From assembly GCF_022430545.2 (NCBI RefSeq), contig NZ_CP092488.2, positions 2,728,001-2,792,000 of the forward strand: a stretch of 64,000 nucleotides of DNA. Direction: 5' to 3'. Numbering within the stretch: the stretch's first letter is position 1; the number at the start of each line of letters is the position of its first letter. The stretch comes from Mycobacterium paraterrae. GTDB taxonomy: Bacteria; Actinomycetota; Actinomycetes; Mycobacteriales; Mycobacteriaceae. The notes below the pieces were generated by a model that did not search any database, was not told the DNA's origin, and saw nothing but the letters and a program-made list of their open reading frames with translations. Positions 44,644 through 53,279 of the stretch are shown here, in pieces. A program made the position numbers and the translations under genes.

Positions 44644-45504
44644 ATGTCCAAGCTAAAGCCGTATTATGAAGAGTCGCAGGCGATCTACGACATCTCCGAT
44701 GAATTCTTTGCGCTTTTTCTTGATCCCACGATGACCTATACCTGCGCATACTTCGACCGCGACGATATGACGCTGGAAGAAGCGCAGATGGCCAAACTGG
44801 ATCTCGCGCTGGACAAGCTGAAGCTCGAACCCGGCATGACGGTGTTGGATGTCGGCTGTGGGTGGGGAGCGGCACTGGTCCGGGCCCTGCAACGCTATGA
44901 CGTCAACGTCATCGGTATCACGCTCAGCCGCAATCATGCGGCGTACAGCCAGGCTAAGCTGGACGCCATCCCGACGACTCGCCGGGCCGAGGCGCGGTTG
45001 CAGGGTTGGGAAGAGTTCGACGAACCGGTCGACCGCATCATGTCGTTCGAGGCTTTCGACGCTTTCAAGAAGGAACGCTATCTGGCCTTCTTCGAACGTG
45101 CACACGAGATAATGCCGGCTGATGGCCGGATGCTGCTGCACAGCATATTCACCCACCCCTGGACGTATTGGAGCGAACACGGCGTCAAGGTCACGATGAC
45201 CGACCTGAAGTTCATGCGCTTCATACAGAAAGAGATTTTCCCGGGCGGTCAAATGCCGTCCCAGGAAGACATATTGGAATTCTCGCAACAAGCCGGTTTC
45301 AGCTGCGAGAAAATCGATCGGCTGCGGCCGCATTACGCGCGCACACTCGACACATGGGCCGCCAATCTCCAAGCGAATCGGGAGCGCGCGATCCAGGTGC
45401 AGTCCGAGGAGGCCTACGACCGCTTCATGCGCTACTTGACGGGCTGTGCCGACTTCTTCCGCCGAGGTATCACCGACGTCGCGCAATACACCCTGGTCAA
45501 GTGA
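44644..45504 (+). CDS. umaA: mycolic acid SAM methyltransferase, UmaA/MmaA1-like
   Basis: A 286-residue mycolic-acid methyltransferase in the position and length of UmaA (Rv0469), starting MSKLKPYYEESQAIYDISDE. The SAM loop VLDVGCGWGAALV, the substrate-loop Cys in TYTCAYFDRDDMTLEEAQ, and HYARTLDTWAANLQ are present. RRAEARLQGWEEF and SFEAFDAFKKERYLAFFER are closer to MmaA1 than to UmaA, so the real product (cis-trans isomerised or branched mycolate) is uncertain. It is convergent with a CmaA2-like gene, with only 12 bp between stops. Confidence 0.85.
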   Translation: MSKLKPYYEESQAIYDISDEFFALFLDPTMTYTCAYFDRDDMTLEEAQMAKLDLALDKLKLEPGMTVLDVGCGWGAALVRALQRYDVNVIGITLSRNHAAYSQAKLDAIPTTRRAEARLQGWEEFDEPVDRIMSFEAFDAFKKERYLAFFERAHEIMPADGRMLLHSIFTHPWTYWSEHGVKVTMTDLKFMRFIQKEIFPGGQMPSQEDILEFSQQAGFSCEKIDRLRPHYARTLDTWAANLQANRERAIQVQSEEAYDRFMRYLTGCADFFRRGITDVAQYTLVK

Positions 45505-45516
45505 CGCCGCGAGCAG

Positions 45517-46428
45517 TTACGCGGCTGGTTTCTCCATGGTGAATTGACACACGTTGGTGAAGCCGTCGCGAAACAGCTCCCGGCAGCCGGTCAGGTACTT
45601 GACGAAGGTGTTGTACTCGTCTTCCCCTTTCAGCTGGATGGCTTCGTCTTTGTGGGCTTCGAGCGCCTTGGCCCAAGTGTCGAGGGTGCGCACGTAGTTC
45701 TCGCCGATCATGTGATGGCGGGTGATCTCGAATCCAGCCGCGGTTGCGTACTCGTCGACCACCGAGACCATCGGTAGCCGGCCGCCGGGATAGATCTCCT
45801 TGCGGATGAAACTGATGAAGCGCATCAGCGACATGGTCCGCTTCAGGCCCATCTCCTCGGCCTCCTGTTCGGAAGGCACCACGATCGAGTGCAGCAGCAT
45901 CACACCGTCGTCGGGCAAAACGTTGTAGCACATCTTGAAAAAGTCGGCGTAGCGCTCGTAGGTGCCGACGCCGTCGGCGAAATGCTCGAACGCCCCGATC
46001 GACACGATGCGGTCGACGGGTTCGTCGAATTCTTCCCATCCGTGCAGCCGCACGTCTTTGGTGCGGGGAGAGTCCATTTCGGCGAACTTCTGCTTGTTGT
46101 GGGCGAACTGGTTCTCGCTCAGCGTCAACCCGATCACGTTCACGTCGTACTTCTCGACGGCGCGACGCATCGTCGAGCCCCAGCCACAACCGATGTCCAA
46201 CAACGTCATTCCCGGTTGCAGACCCAGTTTGCCCAACGATAGATCGACCTTCGCCATTTGCGCCTCTTGCAGCGTCATGTCGTCGCGTTCGAAATACGCG
46301 CAGCTGTAGGTCATCGTTGGGTCAAGCCACAGCTTGAAGAATTCGTTCGAGCGATCGTAATGCGATTGAATGTTGCCGACATTCGGTTGCAGCGCAACGC
46401 CGTCGGCTTCGCCTCCTGGAGCCACCAT
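45517..46428 (-). CDS. mycolic acid cyclopropane synthase, CmaA2-like
   Basis: A 303-residue SAM methyltransferase that modifies the meromycolate chain. It occupies the place of PcaA (Rv0470c) but resembles CmaA2 more: SHYDRSNEFFKLWLDPTMTY, the insertion GAFEHFADGVGTYERYADFF, and ENYVRTLDTWAKALEAHKDE are CmaA2 features, suggesting trans-cyclopropanation. SAM loop LLDIGCGWGSTMRRA is intact. The start MVAPGGEADGV at 46428 is chosen by family length; the frame opens further upstream. It is divergent from the KAS gene. Confidence 0.86.
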   Translation of the reverse strand: MVAPGGEADGVALQPNVGNIQSHYDRSNEFFKLWLDPTMTYSCAYFERDDMTLQEAQMAKVDLSLGKLGLQPGMTLLDIGCGWGSTMRRAVEKYDVNVIGLTLSENQFAHNKQKFAEMDSPRTKDVRLHGWEEFDEPVDRIVSIGAFEHFADGVGTYERYADFFKMCYNVLPDDGVMLLHSIVVPSEQEAEEMGLKRTMSLMRFISFIRKEIYPGGRLPMVSVVDEYATAAGFEITRHHMIGENYVRTLDTWAKALEAHKDEAIQLKGEDEYNTFVKYLTGCRELFRDGFTNVCQFTMEKPAA

Positions 46429-46605
46429 CGTGACGATATACCCGGCCGCGTGACGCCACAATCCCAATTGCGAAGCGTCCCTCCGGGGGCGAATCCGGAG
46501 GCCACCTCGCGATCGCGCCAGGTTTAGGCTTTCGTCACAATGGGGAATGGCCGCGAGTAGTGGCAATCAGCGCTGTTAACTTGAGCGAAGGACTGATGTG
46601 CAGCG

Positions 46606-47856
46606 ATGGCGGAGTTGTCTACGGGAAACGGTCTTCCGGACGTAGTAGTCACGGGCGTCGCGATGACGACGCCGTTGGCCACCGACGCAGACGAAACCTG
46701 GCGGCGATTGCTTGCCTGCGAGAGCGGTATTCGCAAGCTGGATGACGAGTTCGTCGAAAGGTTCGACCTACCGGTTCGGATCGGCGGCCATCTACTCGAG
46801 GACTTCGACCAGTACCTCACCCGGATCGAGCTGCGCCGGTTTCTATACCTGCAGAAGATCTCGACGCAGGTCGCGCGGCGCCTGTGGGACAGCATCGGTT
46901 CGCCGGAGGTCGACACCAGTCGCCTGATGGTCTCCATCGGAACCGGGATGGGCTCCACGCAAGAGTTCATCGAGGTCAGTGACGACTTTCAAAAGCGGGG
47001 TATGAAGGCGATCTCGCCTGTCGGCGTCCAAAAGGCCATGCCCAATGCGGCCGCGGCGGCCGTCGGTTTGGAGCGCGGCGCCAAGGCCGGCATCCTCACG
47101 CCGGTGGCCTCGTGCGCCTCGGGTGCCGAGGCGATCGCGCTGGCCTGGCGCAATCTCGTGTTCGGTGAGGCCGACATGGCGATCTGCGGCGGCGTCGAAA
47201 CCAAAATCGAAGCGGTACCGATCGCGTCTTTCTGCAATCAGGGTCTGCTGTCGACCAACAACGACGATCCGGCCGGCGCCTGTCGGCCGTTCGACAAGGA
47301 CCGCGACGGTTTCGTGTTCGGCGAAGCGGGAGCGCTGATGACCCTCGAGACCGAGGAGCATGCAAAAGCCCGCGGCGCCAACATCATTGGGCGGGTAATG
47401 GGCGCCGGCATCACATCGGACGGCTACCAGGCCGTGCTTGCCGACCCGACCGGCGAGCAGGCCGGCCGCGCCATCGCACGCGCGATCCAACTCGCCGGAC
47501 TCGGCCCGGCAGACATCGATCACGTCGACGCGCACGCCAACGGGACGGTCGAAGGCGACCTCGCCGAGGCAAAGGCGATCCGGCGGATCATGGGGACCCA
47601 CCAGCCCGCCGTCTACGCGCCGAAGGCCGCGCTGGGGCATTCATTCGGCGCGGTCGGCGCAGTGGAAGCGATCCTGACCGTCCTGGCGCTGCGCGACGGC
47701 GTGATACCGGCGACGCTCAACCTGAACGAACTCGACCCGCAGATCGATCTCGACGTCGTAGCCGGTGAGCCGCGACGCGGCGACTACCAGTACGCGGTCA
47801 GCAACTCGTTCGCGTTCGGCGGCTACAACGTCGCACTCGCCTTCGGGCGATACTGA
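46606..47856 (+). CDS. beta-ketoacyl-ACP synthase, KasA/KasB-like
   Basis: A 416-residue condensing enzyme, the same length as KasA. The nucleophile Cys170 is in TPVASCASGAEAIA, the Lys in APKAALGHSFG and the second His in GHS are kept, and the C-terminus GDYQYAVSNSFAFGGYNVAL is nearly that of KasA/KasB. At the first catalytic His (His310) the usual HGTxT motif reads HANGT. It is transcribed with two mycolic methyltransferase genes and is not at this place in M. tuberculosis, where kasA/kasB lie elsewhere. A role in meromycolate elongation is inferred from the context. Confidence 0.9.
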   Translation: MAELSTGNGLPDVVVTGVAMTTPLATDADETWRRLLACESGIRKLDDEFVERFDLPVRIGGHLLEDFDQYLTRIELRRFLYLQKISTQVARRLWDSIGSPEVDTSRLMVSIGTGMGSTQEFIEVSDDFQKRGMKAISPVGVQKAMPNAAAAAVGLERGAKAGILTPVASCASGAEAIALAWRNLVFGEADMAICGGVETKIEAVPIASFCNQGLLSTNNDDPAGACRPFDKDRDGFVFGEAGALMTLETEEHAKARGANIIGRVMGAGITSDGYQAVLADPTGEQAGRAIARAIQLAGLGPADIDHVDAHANGTVEGDLAEAKAIRRIMGTHQPAVYAPKAALGHSFGAVGAVEAILTVLALRDGVIPATLNLNELDPQIDLDVVAGEPRRGDYQYAVSNSFAFGGYNVALAFGRY

Positions 47857-47978
47857 GCGCGCATTAGACTTGCGCCAACAGTTAGGCTGATTCCCCGCAA
47901 GGGGGCGGTAACCTCGGCCCATGTGTCGAACAACCGGCACGGCCGCCCAGAATTTCATTCCGATTGTCAGGACAAACG

Positions 47979-48911
47979 GTGTCAGATACCTCAAGCCCTA
48001 CGCCTACGGCCCAGTCCAAATGGTTGTCCAAGTCGGCCTCGCAGACCCGCGGCTCGGACAAAAAGGAAGTCCAGTTCCACTACGACATCTCCAATGACTT
48101 CTTCCGGTTGTGGCAGGACCCGTCGCAGACCTACAGCTGTGCCTACTTCGAAAAGGACGACTACACCCTCGAGCAAGCGCAGCTGGCCAAGGTCGATCTG
48201 TCGCTCGGCAAGCTCGGTCTCAAGCCCGGAATGACGCTGCTGGACATCGGCTGCGGGTGGGGTTCGACGATTCAGCGCGCGGTCGAGAAGTACGACGTCA
48301 ACGTCATCGGTTTGACGCTCTCGGAGAATCAGAAGCAGCACATCGAACAGAACCGTTTCCCGAACATCGACACCACACGCAGCATGGAAGTGCGTCTGCA
48401 GCCGTGGGAAGACTTCGATGAGCCGGTCGACCGCGTCGTGTCAATCGGCGCATTCGAGCATTTCGGCTTCAACAAATACGACGACTATTTCAAGAAGACG
48501 TTCAACTTGATGCCCGACGACGGCGTAATGCTGTTGCACACCATCATCATTCCGAGCGATGAAGAGATCAAAGAGCGTCAACTGCCTTTGACGATGTCGA
48601 AGGTGCGCTTCATCAAATTCATCATGGACGAGATCTACCCCGGCGGCCGCCTCCCGCTGGCCGCCCAGGTCGAAGACGCTGCGGTCAACGCCGGCTATTC
48701 GGTGACGCTCAAGCAGAAACTGCGCCCGCACTACGCGCGCACCCTGGACACCTGGGCCAGCAACCTGGAGTCGAAGAAGGACGAGGCCATCGCGATCACC
48801 TCCGAGGAGATCTACGAGCGCTTCTACAAATACCTGACCGGTTGCGCCGACTTGTTCCGTGACGGCTATACCGACGTCTGCCAATTCACCTGCGAGAAGT
48901 CCGCCGCGTAG
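47979..48911 (+). CDS. mycolic acid SAM methyltransferase (cyclopropane synthase family)
   Basis: A 310-residue enzyme with a 35-residue hydrophilic, Ser/Thr-rich N-terminus followed by the family core: FHYDISNDFFRLWQDPSQTY, CAYFEKDDYTLEQAQLAKVD, LLDIGCGWGSTIQRAVEKYD, SIGAFEHFGFNKYDDYFKKT, HYARTLDTWASNLESKK. GTG 47979 is preferred over TTG 47964 because AGGA lies six bases upstream. It cannot be assigned to one of CmaA1, CmaA2, PcaA or MmaA by eye. It lies 122 bp after the KAS gene. Confidence 0.88.
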   Translation: MSDTSSPTPTAQSKWLSKSASQTRGSDKKEVQFHYDISNDFFRLWQDPSQTYSCAYFEKDDYTLEQAQLAKVDLSLGKLGLKPGMTLLDIGCGWGSTIQRAVEKYDVNVIGLTLSENQKQHIEQNRFPNIDTTRSMEVRLQPWEDFDEPVDRVVSIGAFEHFGFNKYDDYFKKTFNLMPDDGVMLLHTIIIPSDEEIKERQLPLTMSKVRFIKFIMDEIYPGGRLPLAAQVEDAAVNAGYSVTLKQKLRPHYARTLDTWASNLESKKDEAIAITSEEIYERFYKYLTGCADLFRDGYTDVCQFTCEKSAA

Positions 48912-48961
48912 CCGATTCGGCGAACGTGCGCAATGCTTTGAGCTGACAACAGGATTCGAAC

Positions 48962-49867
48962 GTGAAAGGCGCATCGCAGATGACGGACATCGGGTCGGAG
49001 GACTCGTCGAATTTGCGGCCGGCCTACGAGGACGTCCAAGCCCACTACGACACCTCCAACGAGTTCTTCGGCCTCTTCCAGGACCCGACGCGGACGTATA
49101 GCTGCGCGTACTACGAACGCGACGACATGTCGCTGGAAGAGGCGCAGATCGCCAAGCTTGATCTCTCCCTTGCCAAGCTCGACTTGCGGCCCGGGATGAC
49201 TCTGCTCGACGTCGGTTGTGGCTGGGGCGCGATGATGAAGCGGGCCGTCGAGCAGTACGACGTCAACGTCGTGGGCCTCACGTTGAGCAAAAATCAGCAT
49301 GCGTTGGGACAACAGATTCTCGACGGGGTGGACAGCGATCGATCGCGGCGGGTGCTGCTGCGTGGCTGGGAAGAGTTCGACGAGCCGGTTGACCGGATCG
49401 TCAGCATCGAGGCTTTCGAGGCGTTCCCGAAGTCGCGCTACAAGGCTTTTTTCGACCTCTGCTACCGCATCATGCCCGACGACGGGCGGATGGTGTTGCA
49501 GACGATCATGGGGCACCCGCTCAAGCGCTGGCCGGAGATGGGCATTCCGATCACGATGTCCGACCTGCGGTTCATGCGCTTCATCGCGGCCGAGATCTTC
49601 CCGGGTGGCGCGGTGCCATGCGACGAGGACGTCTTCGAGTACTCCGCCAACGCCGGTTTCAAGGTCGAGCGGCTGCAGAAAATGACCCCGCACTACGTGC
49701 GGACCCTCGACACCTGGACCACCAAGCTGGAAGCCGCACGGGACGAAGCCATCGCGGCCACCTCCGAAGAGGTCTACGACCGCTACATGCGCTACCTCAT
49801 CGGGTGTTCGGACTTCTTCCAGCGCAACGTCTCTGAGGTCGGCCAATTCACTCTGGTGAAGAGCTAA
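48962..49867 (+). CDS. mycolic acid SAM methyltransferase (MmaA-like)
   Basis: A 301-residue family member. DVQAHYDTSNEFFGLFQDPT, RTYSCAYYERDDMSLEEAQI, LLDVGCGWGAMMKRAVEQYD, TLSKNQHALGQQ and SIEAFEAFPKSRYKAFFDLC are present; FQDPTRTYSCAY and TLSKNQH recall MmaA4, the SIEAFEAF-x3-RY block recalls MmaA1/UmaA. GTG 48962 has AGGA upstream; ATG 48980 is an alternative start. It is 50 bp behind the preceding methyltransferase, likely co-transcribed. Product not predictable by eye. Confidence 0.88.
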   Translation: MKGASQMTDIGSEDSSNLRPAYEDVQAHYDTSNEFFGLFQDPTRTYSCAYYERDDMSLEEAQIAKLDLSLAKLDLRPGMTLLDVGCGWGAMMKRAVEQYDVNVVGLTLSKNQHALGQQILDGVDSDRSRRVLLRGWEEFDEPVDRIVSIEAFEAFPKSRYKAFFDLCYRIMPDDGRMVLQTIMGHPLKRWPEMGIPITMSDLRFMRFIAAEIFPGGAVPCDEDVFEYSANAGFKVERLQKMTPHYVRTLDTWTTKLEAARDEAIAATSEEVYDRYMRYLIGCSDFFQRNVSEVGQFTLVKS

Positions 49868-50877
49868 CGACCTAGTCCGGGCACTAACGCCCCGATCGCC
49901 AGACCGGCCACCAGCAACGCGCCCGCCTGACGGACGTGCACCCAGGCCAACGCCGCGTACCACAATGGCCACACCGGGAAGTCGGGCGGCGGCTGGTCGG
50001 GCGGTGGGCGCCGGAAGTACGGCCACACCTTGATCAGCCGGGGTAGCGCCAGCCCCACGAGCAGTGCCGGCCACGGCATCGCCTTCGCCAGTACCGCGGC
50101 GACCACCAGCACATAGAACCCGACCATCATCGCGAGCGTTACTGCGCGGGCCCGTCTTCCGCCGAGGAGCACCGGCAGCGTGTTGATGCCCAGCGGTTGG
50201 TCGTAAGGGATCTTGTCGATGTGCTTGCCCATCAGCACGGTCGTGCAGAGCAGCCCGTAGGGCAGTGACGCCAGCAGCACCGGCCAGCCCACGTGCCCGA
50301 CCGCGGAATAGTATGTGCCGCAGACCATCATCGGTCCCCAGACCACCAGCACGTCGGGCTCCCCGAGGCCGCGTTTCTTCAACCGCAACGGCGGTGCGGT
50401 GTAGGCAAAGCTCAGCACGAACCCGGTCAGTGCGAACGCCACTACGGGCCAGCCGCGTGCCCACGTCAACACGATGAGGATGGCCAGGTCGGCCAGGTTC
50501 ACCAGGCCGATCGCAACGAGCAGCGTGCGCCGGCTGACCAGCCCGGAAAGCACCGGGTGCGGGGCGTAGAGCGCCCGCGGATAGGTCGCGCTGTCCAAAC
50601 CCGTCTCGGTGTCGTAGAGATCGTTCATCAGGTTGTTGGCGGTGTGCGCCAACAGGATTCCCGCGATTGCGAGAGTCAGCCAGCGCCAATCCCACCCGGG
50701 CTGGCCCACCGCCAGCAGCGCGGCGACGAGGCCCGCGAACAGCGTCATCGGCAATACCGCCGCGCGGGTGACGACCAGCCAGCGGGTGACGCGATCGACC
50801 GGGCCGTCCGGCGGTGGATTGGTGGTACGCAGAGCGTAGGCCCAGGAGCTGAAACGCGAACGCGTCGTTGCGGTCAT
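49864..50877 (-). CDS. UbiA-family prenyltransferase
   Basis: A 337-residue integral membrane prenyltransferase with about eight helices. The first Asp-rich motif NLMNDLYDTETGLD (NDxxDxxxD) and the second DKIPYDQPLG (DxxxD) for Mg-diphosphate binding are intact, followed by INTLPVLLG as in MenA/UbiA-like enzymes. The start MTATTRSRFSSWAYALR at 50877 is chosen; longer frames run into madR. It is convergent with the mycolic methyltransferase (4-bp overlap) and 17 bp behind madR, so may be in the madR transcript. Acceptor unknown; MenA itself is normally elsewhere. Confidence 0.87.
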   Translation of the reverse strand: MTATTRSRFSSWAYALRTTNPPPDGPVDRVTRWLVVTRAAVLPMTLFAGLVAALLAVGQPGWDWRWLTLAIAGILLAHTANNLMNDLYDTETGLDSATYPRALYAPHPVLSGLVSRRTLLVAIGLVNLADLAILIVLTWARGWPVVAFALTGFVLSFAYTAPPLRLKKRGLGEPDVLVVWGPMMVCGTYYSAVGHVGWPVLLASLPYGLLCTTVLMGKHIDKIPYDQPLGINTLPVLLGGRRARAVTLAMMVGFYVLVVAAVLAKAMPWPALLVGLALPRLIKVWPYFRRPPPDQPPPDFPVWPLWYAALAWVHVRQAGALLVAGLAIGALVPGLGR

Positions 50878-50894
50878 TTCCGCAACGTAGTCCG

Positions 50895-51596
50895 CTACAT
50901 GCTCGACGACGGCAGAATCGGCGAGGGATGAGGTTGGTCGCGGAACTTCGCCAGCGAGCCGCCGACTTCGACGATGCCGCACAGCGCGCTCCAGCTCAGC
51001 ATCGCCAGGTAGTCGATCAACTCGTCGGAGCTCATGCGCGGGTCCAGCAGCCACGAGTGCGTGGCCAGCTGCACGCCGCCGACGATGTGGTACGCCCACG
51101 GTTCGACGCCACCGAGGTCCATGCCCGCCGCGCGCATCCGCCGGCGCAGCATCACCGCGAGCATCCGGGCGATGATCCGCTCGGAATCGGCGACGACCTT
51201 ACTTTTGCCGGCCGAGTTGTTGGCCATCACGAAGCGGTACGGCTCGGGCTCGGAAGCCACCGTGTCCACGTAGACGTGGATGATCTCGCGGGTCAGGTCG
51301 AAGCCGTCGAGGTTCGACGACAAGGCCTTGGTCATGTTGGGGATCAGCGTGGTCTGGGTGAACCGCATCATCACCGCGGTGGTCAGGTCGTTTTTGTCGA
51401 CGAAGTACCGATAGAGCACGGTCTTGGAGACGCCGATCTCGCCGGCGATCTCGTCCATGCTGACGTACTGGCCACGACGCCGGATCGCCTCGATCGTTCC
51501 GTCGATCAACTCGTTGCGCCGTTCCACCTTGTGTTGGTGCCACCGCCGCTTCCGGCCATCGGTTTTTACCGTCCCGGCCGGGATTTGCTTTGCCAC
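50895..51596 (-). CDS. madR: TetR-family mycolic acid desaturase regulator MadR
   Basis: A 233-residue TetR regulator, orthologous to Rv0472c (234). A basic N-terminus (TDGRKRRWHQHKVERRNEL) leads to the helix-turn-helix at about residues 28-72 (VSMDEIAGEIGVSKTVLYRY), then a ligand domain and the conserved tail KFRDQPHPSPI. MadR controls desA1/desA2 and responds to long-chain acyl-CoA, so its place beside four mycolate-modifying enzymes and a KAS gene fits. A 15-bp palindrome lies in the gap to the divergent gene. Confidence 0.93.
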   Translation of the reverse strand: MAKQIPAGTVKTDGRKRRWHQHKVERRNELIDGTIEAIRRRGQYVSMDEIAGEIGVSKTVLYRYFVDKNDLTTAVMMRFTQTTLIPNMTKALSSNLDGFDLTREIIHVYVDTVASEPEPYRFVMANNSAGKSKVVADSERIIARMLAVMLRRRMRAAGMDLGGVEPWAYHIVGGVQLATHSWLLDPRMSSDELIDYLAMLSWSALCGIVEVGGSLAKFRDQPHPSPILPSSSM

Positions 51597-51692
51597 TATG
51601 CCGGTTCCTATCCCGTCGTTCTATTGCATAGTAATGCTTAACTCTGACGATTTCCTGTCTGGACCTCCGAGAACGGGGCAATGTCGCGTAGC

Positions 51693-51707
51693 CGGTAACA
51701 GTTACCG
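51693..51707. promoter_or_regulatory. perfect palindrome between madR and DUF445 gene
   Basis: CGGTAAC-A-GTTACCG, a 7+1+7 perfect inverted repeat, lies 96 bp upstream of the madR start and 58 bp before the divergent GTG. A MadR operator is possible, but no target motif can be confirmed here. Confidence 0.4.
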
Positions 51708-51765
51708 ACCGAGAATTGGAGTGCATCGTCACCGAACAGCGACGTGGATCGGGAATGATGGTGGA

Positions 51766-53163
51766 GTGGCAGTCGAACTGAACGGGAGGCCCGCACCGGG
51801 ACCCCGGCACCGAGCCGACGCGCAACGTCCGTCGCGCGCAGCAGGTGCGCCGCTGCCGCCGGGCGACCCGGCCAAGCCGGCGTCGTTCGCCGAGTCTTTC
51901 GCCGGCGCCGACCCGCAGGCCGACGCGGAGCGCCAACGGGCACTACGCCGAATGAAGGCCGTGGCCCTGAGCTTCCTCGTCGGCGCCACCGCCGTATTCC
52001 TCGGCTGCCGGTGGGCACAGGCGAGTGGCATGACCGCAGTATGGATCGGCTACCTCGGAGCCGCGGGCGAAGCCGGGATGGTCGGCGCACTCGCGGACTG
52101 GTTTGCTGTCACAGCGTTGTTCAAGCATCCGCTCGGCGTCCCGATCCCACACACCGCGATCATCAAGCGCAAGAAAGACCAGCTCGGCGAGGGCCTGGGC
52201 ACCTTCGTGCGAGAGAACTTTCTGTCGCCGGAAGTCGTCAGCACCAAGATTCGCGACGCGCAGGTTCCCAGCCGGCTGGGCAAGTGGCTCTCGGACCAGT
52301 CGCACGCCGAGCGGGTTGCCGCCGAATCGGCGACGGTGCTCAGGGTGCTGGTGGAACTGCTGCGCGACGACGACGTCCAGCAAGTGATCGACCGGATGAT
52401 CGTGCGGCGCATCGCCGAGCCACAGTGGGGGCCGCCGGTGGGGCGGGTGCTGTCCACTCTGCTGGCCGAGAACCGGCAGGAAGCCTTGATCCAATTGCTG
52501 GCCGATCGCGCCTTCCAGTGGTCGCTGAATGCCGGCGAGGTGATCCAGCGGGTCATCGAGCGCGACTCACCGACCTGGTCACCGCGGTTCATCGACCAGC
52601 TCGTCGGCGACCGCATCCACCGCGAGCTGATGGACTTCACCGACAAGGTCCGGCGCAATCCGGAGCACGAGCTGCGCCGCTCGGCGACCAGGTTCCTGTT
52701 CGAGTTCGCCGACGACCTACAGCACGACGACGCCACGATCGCTCGCGCCGAGGCTGTGAAGGATCAGCTGATGTCGCGCGACGAGGTCACCAACGCCGCC
52801 GGCACGGCGTGGAAAACGCTCAAGCGTCTGGTGCTCGAAGGCGTCGACGACCCATCGAGCGCGTTGCGTACCCGCATCGCTGACGCGGTGGTCGGGATCG
52901 GAGAATCGCTACGCGATGACGCGGAATTGCGCGACAAAGTCGATAACTGGATCGTGCGCGGGGCCGAGCATTTGGTGGCTCAATACGGGGTCGAGATCAC
53001 AGCGATTATTACCGACACCATCGAACGGTGGGATGCGGAAGAAGCGAGTCGGCGGATCGAATTACATGTTGGCCGTGACCTGCAGTTCATCCGAATTAAC
53101 GGCACCGTCGTGGGCTCGCTGGCAGGGCTGATTATCTACGCGATAGCCCAGCTTTTGTTCTGA
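51766..53163 (+). CDS. DUF445 membrane protein (Rv0473-like)
   Basis: A 465-residue protein of the DUF445 family (Rv0473 is 456). A disordered Pro/Arg-rich N-terminus (about 60 residues) is followed by a hydrophobic helix (ALSFLVGATAVFLGCRW), GEAGMVGALADWFAVTALFK, the family signature, then a long alpha-helical extracytoplasmic or periplasmic-like region with repeated DR/RV patterns, and a C-terminal helix GSLAGLIIYAIAQLLF that would anchor the end. GTG 51766 is the most plausible start. Function unknown. Confidence 0.9.
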   Translation: MAVELNGRPAPGPRHRADAQRPSRAAGAPLPPGDPAKPASFAESFAGADPQADAERQRALRRMKAVALSFLVGATAVFLGCRWAQASGMTAVWIGYLGAAGEAGMVGALADWFAVTALFKHPLGVPIPHTAIIKRKKDQLGEGLGTFVRENFLSPEVVSTKIRDAQVPSRLGKWLSDQSHAERVAAESATVLRVLVELLRDDDVQQVIDRMIVRRIAEPQWGPPVGRVLSTLLAENRQEALIQLLADRAFQWSLNAGEVIQRVIERDSPTWSPRFIDQLVGDRIHRELMDFTDKVRRNPEHELRRSATRFLFEFADDLQHDDATIARAEAVKDQLMSRDEVTNAAGTAWKTLKRLVLEGVDDPSSALRTRIADAVVGIGESLRDDAELRDKVDNWIVRGAEHLVAQYGVEITAIITDTIERWDAEEASRRIELHVGRDLQFIRINGTVVGSLAGLIIYAIAQLLF

Positions 53164-53166
53164 ACC

Positions 53167-53230
53167 TGCTTGCAAAAGTTCTTCGGTCCGCTAACAGTGC
53201 TTGCAAAAGTTAGCACCTGTTAGCTACGGT
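53167..53230 (+). promoter_or_regulatory. Rv0474-like gene promoter with repeated operator
   Basis: TGCTTGCAAAAGTT occurs twice exactly, at 53167-53180 and 53198-53211, 31 bp apart (about three helical turns). GCTAAC/GTTAGC hexamers lie around it (53190, 53209, 53219). The second copy contains TTGCAA (53202-53207), 17 bp before TACGGT (53225-53230), a likely -35/-10 pair, so binding of a regulator would block it. Autoregulation by the downstream XRE protein is the simplest idea. Confidence 0.6.
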
Positions 53231-53279
53231 GGGCGCGTTCGCACCGACCGAGCCGATGCAAGGACTGGAGGAAGCGTCA

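Noticed and set aside
48866..50695. A 609-codon minus-strand frame across a mycolic methyltransferase and the UbiA gene
   Set aside because: It crosses two recognised genes in another frame and shows no domain.
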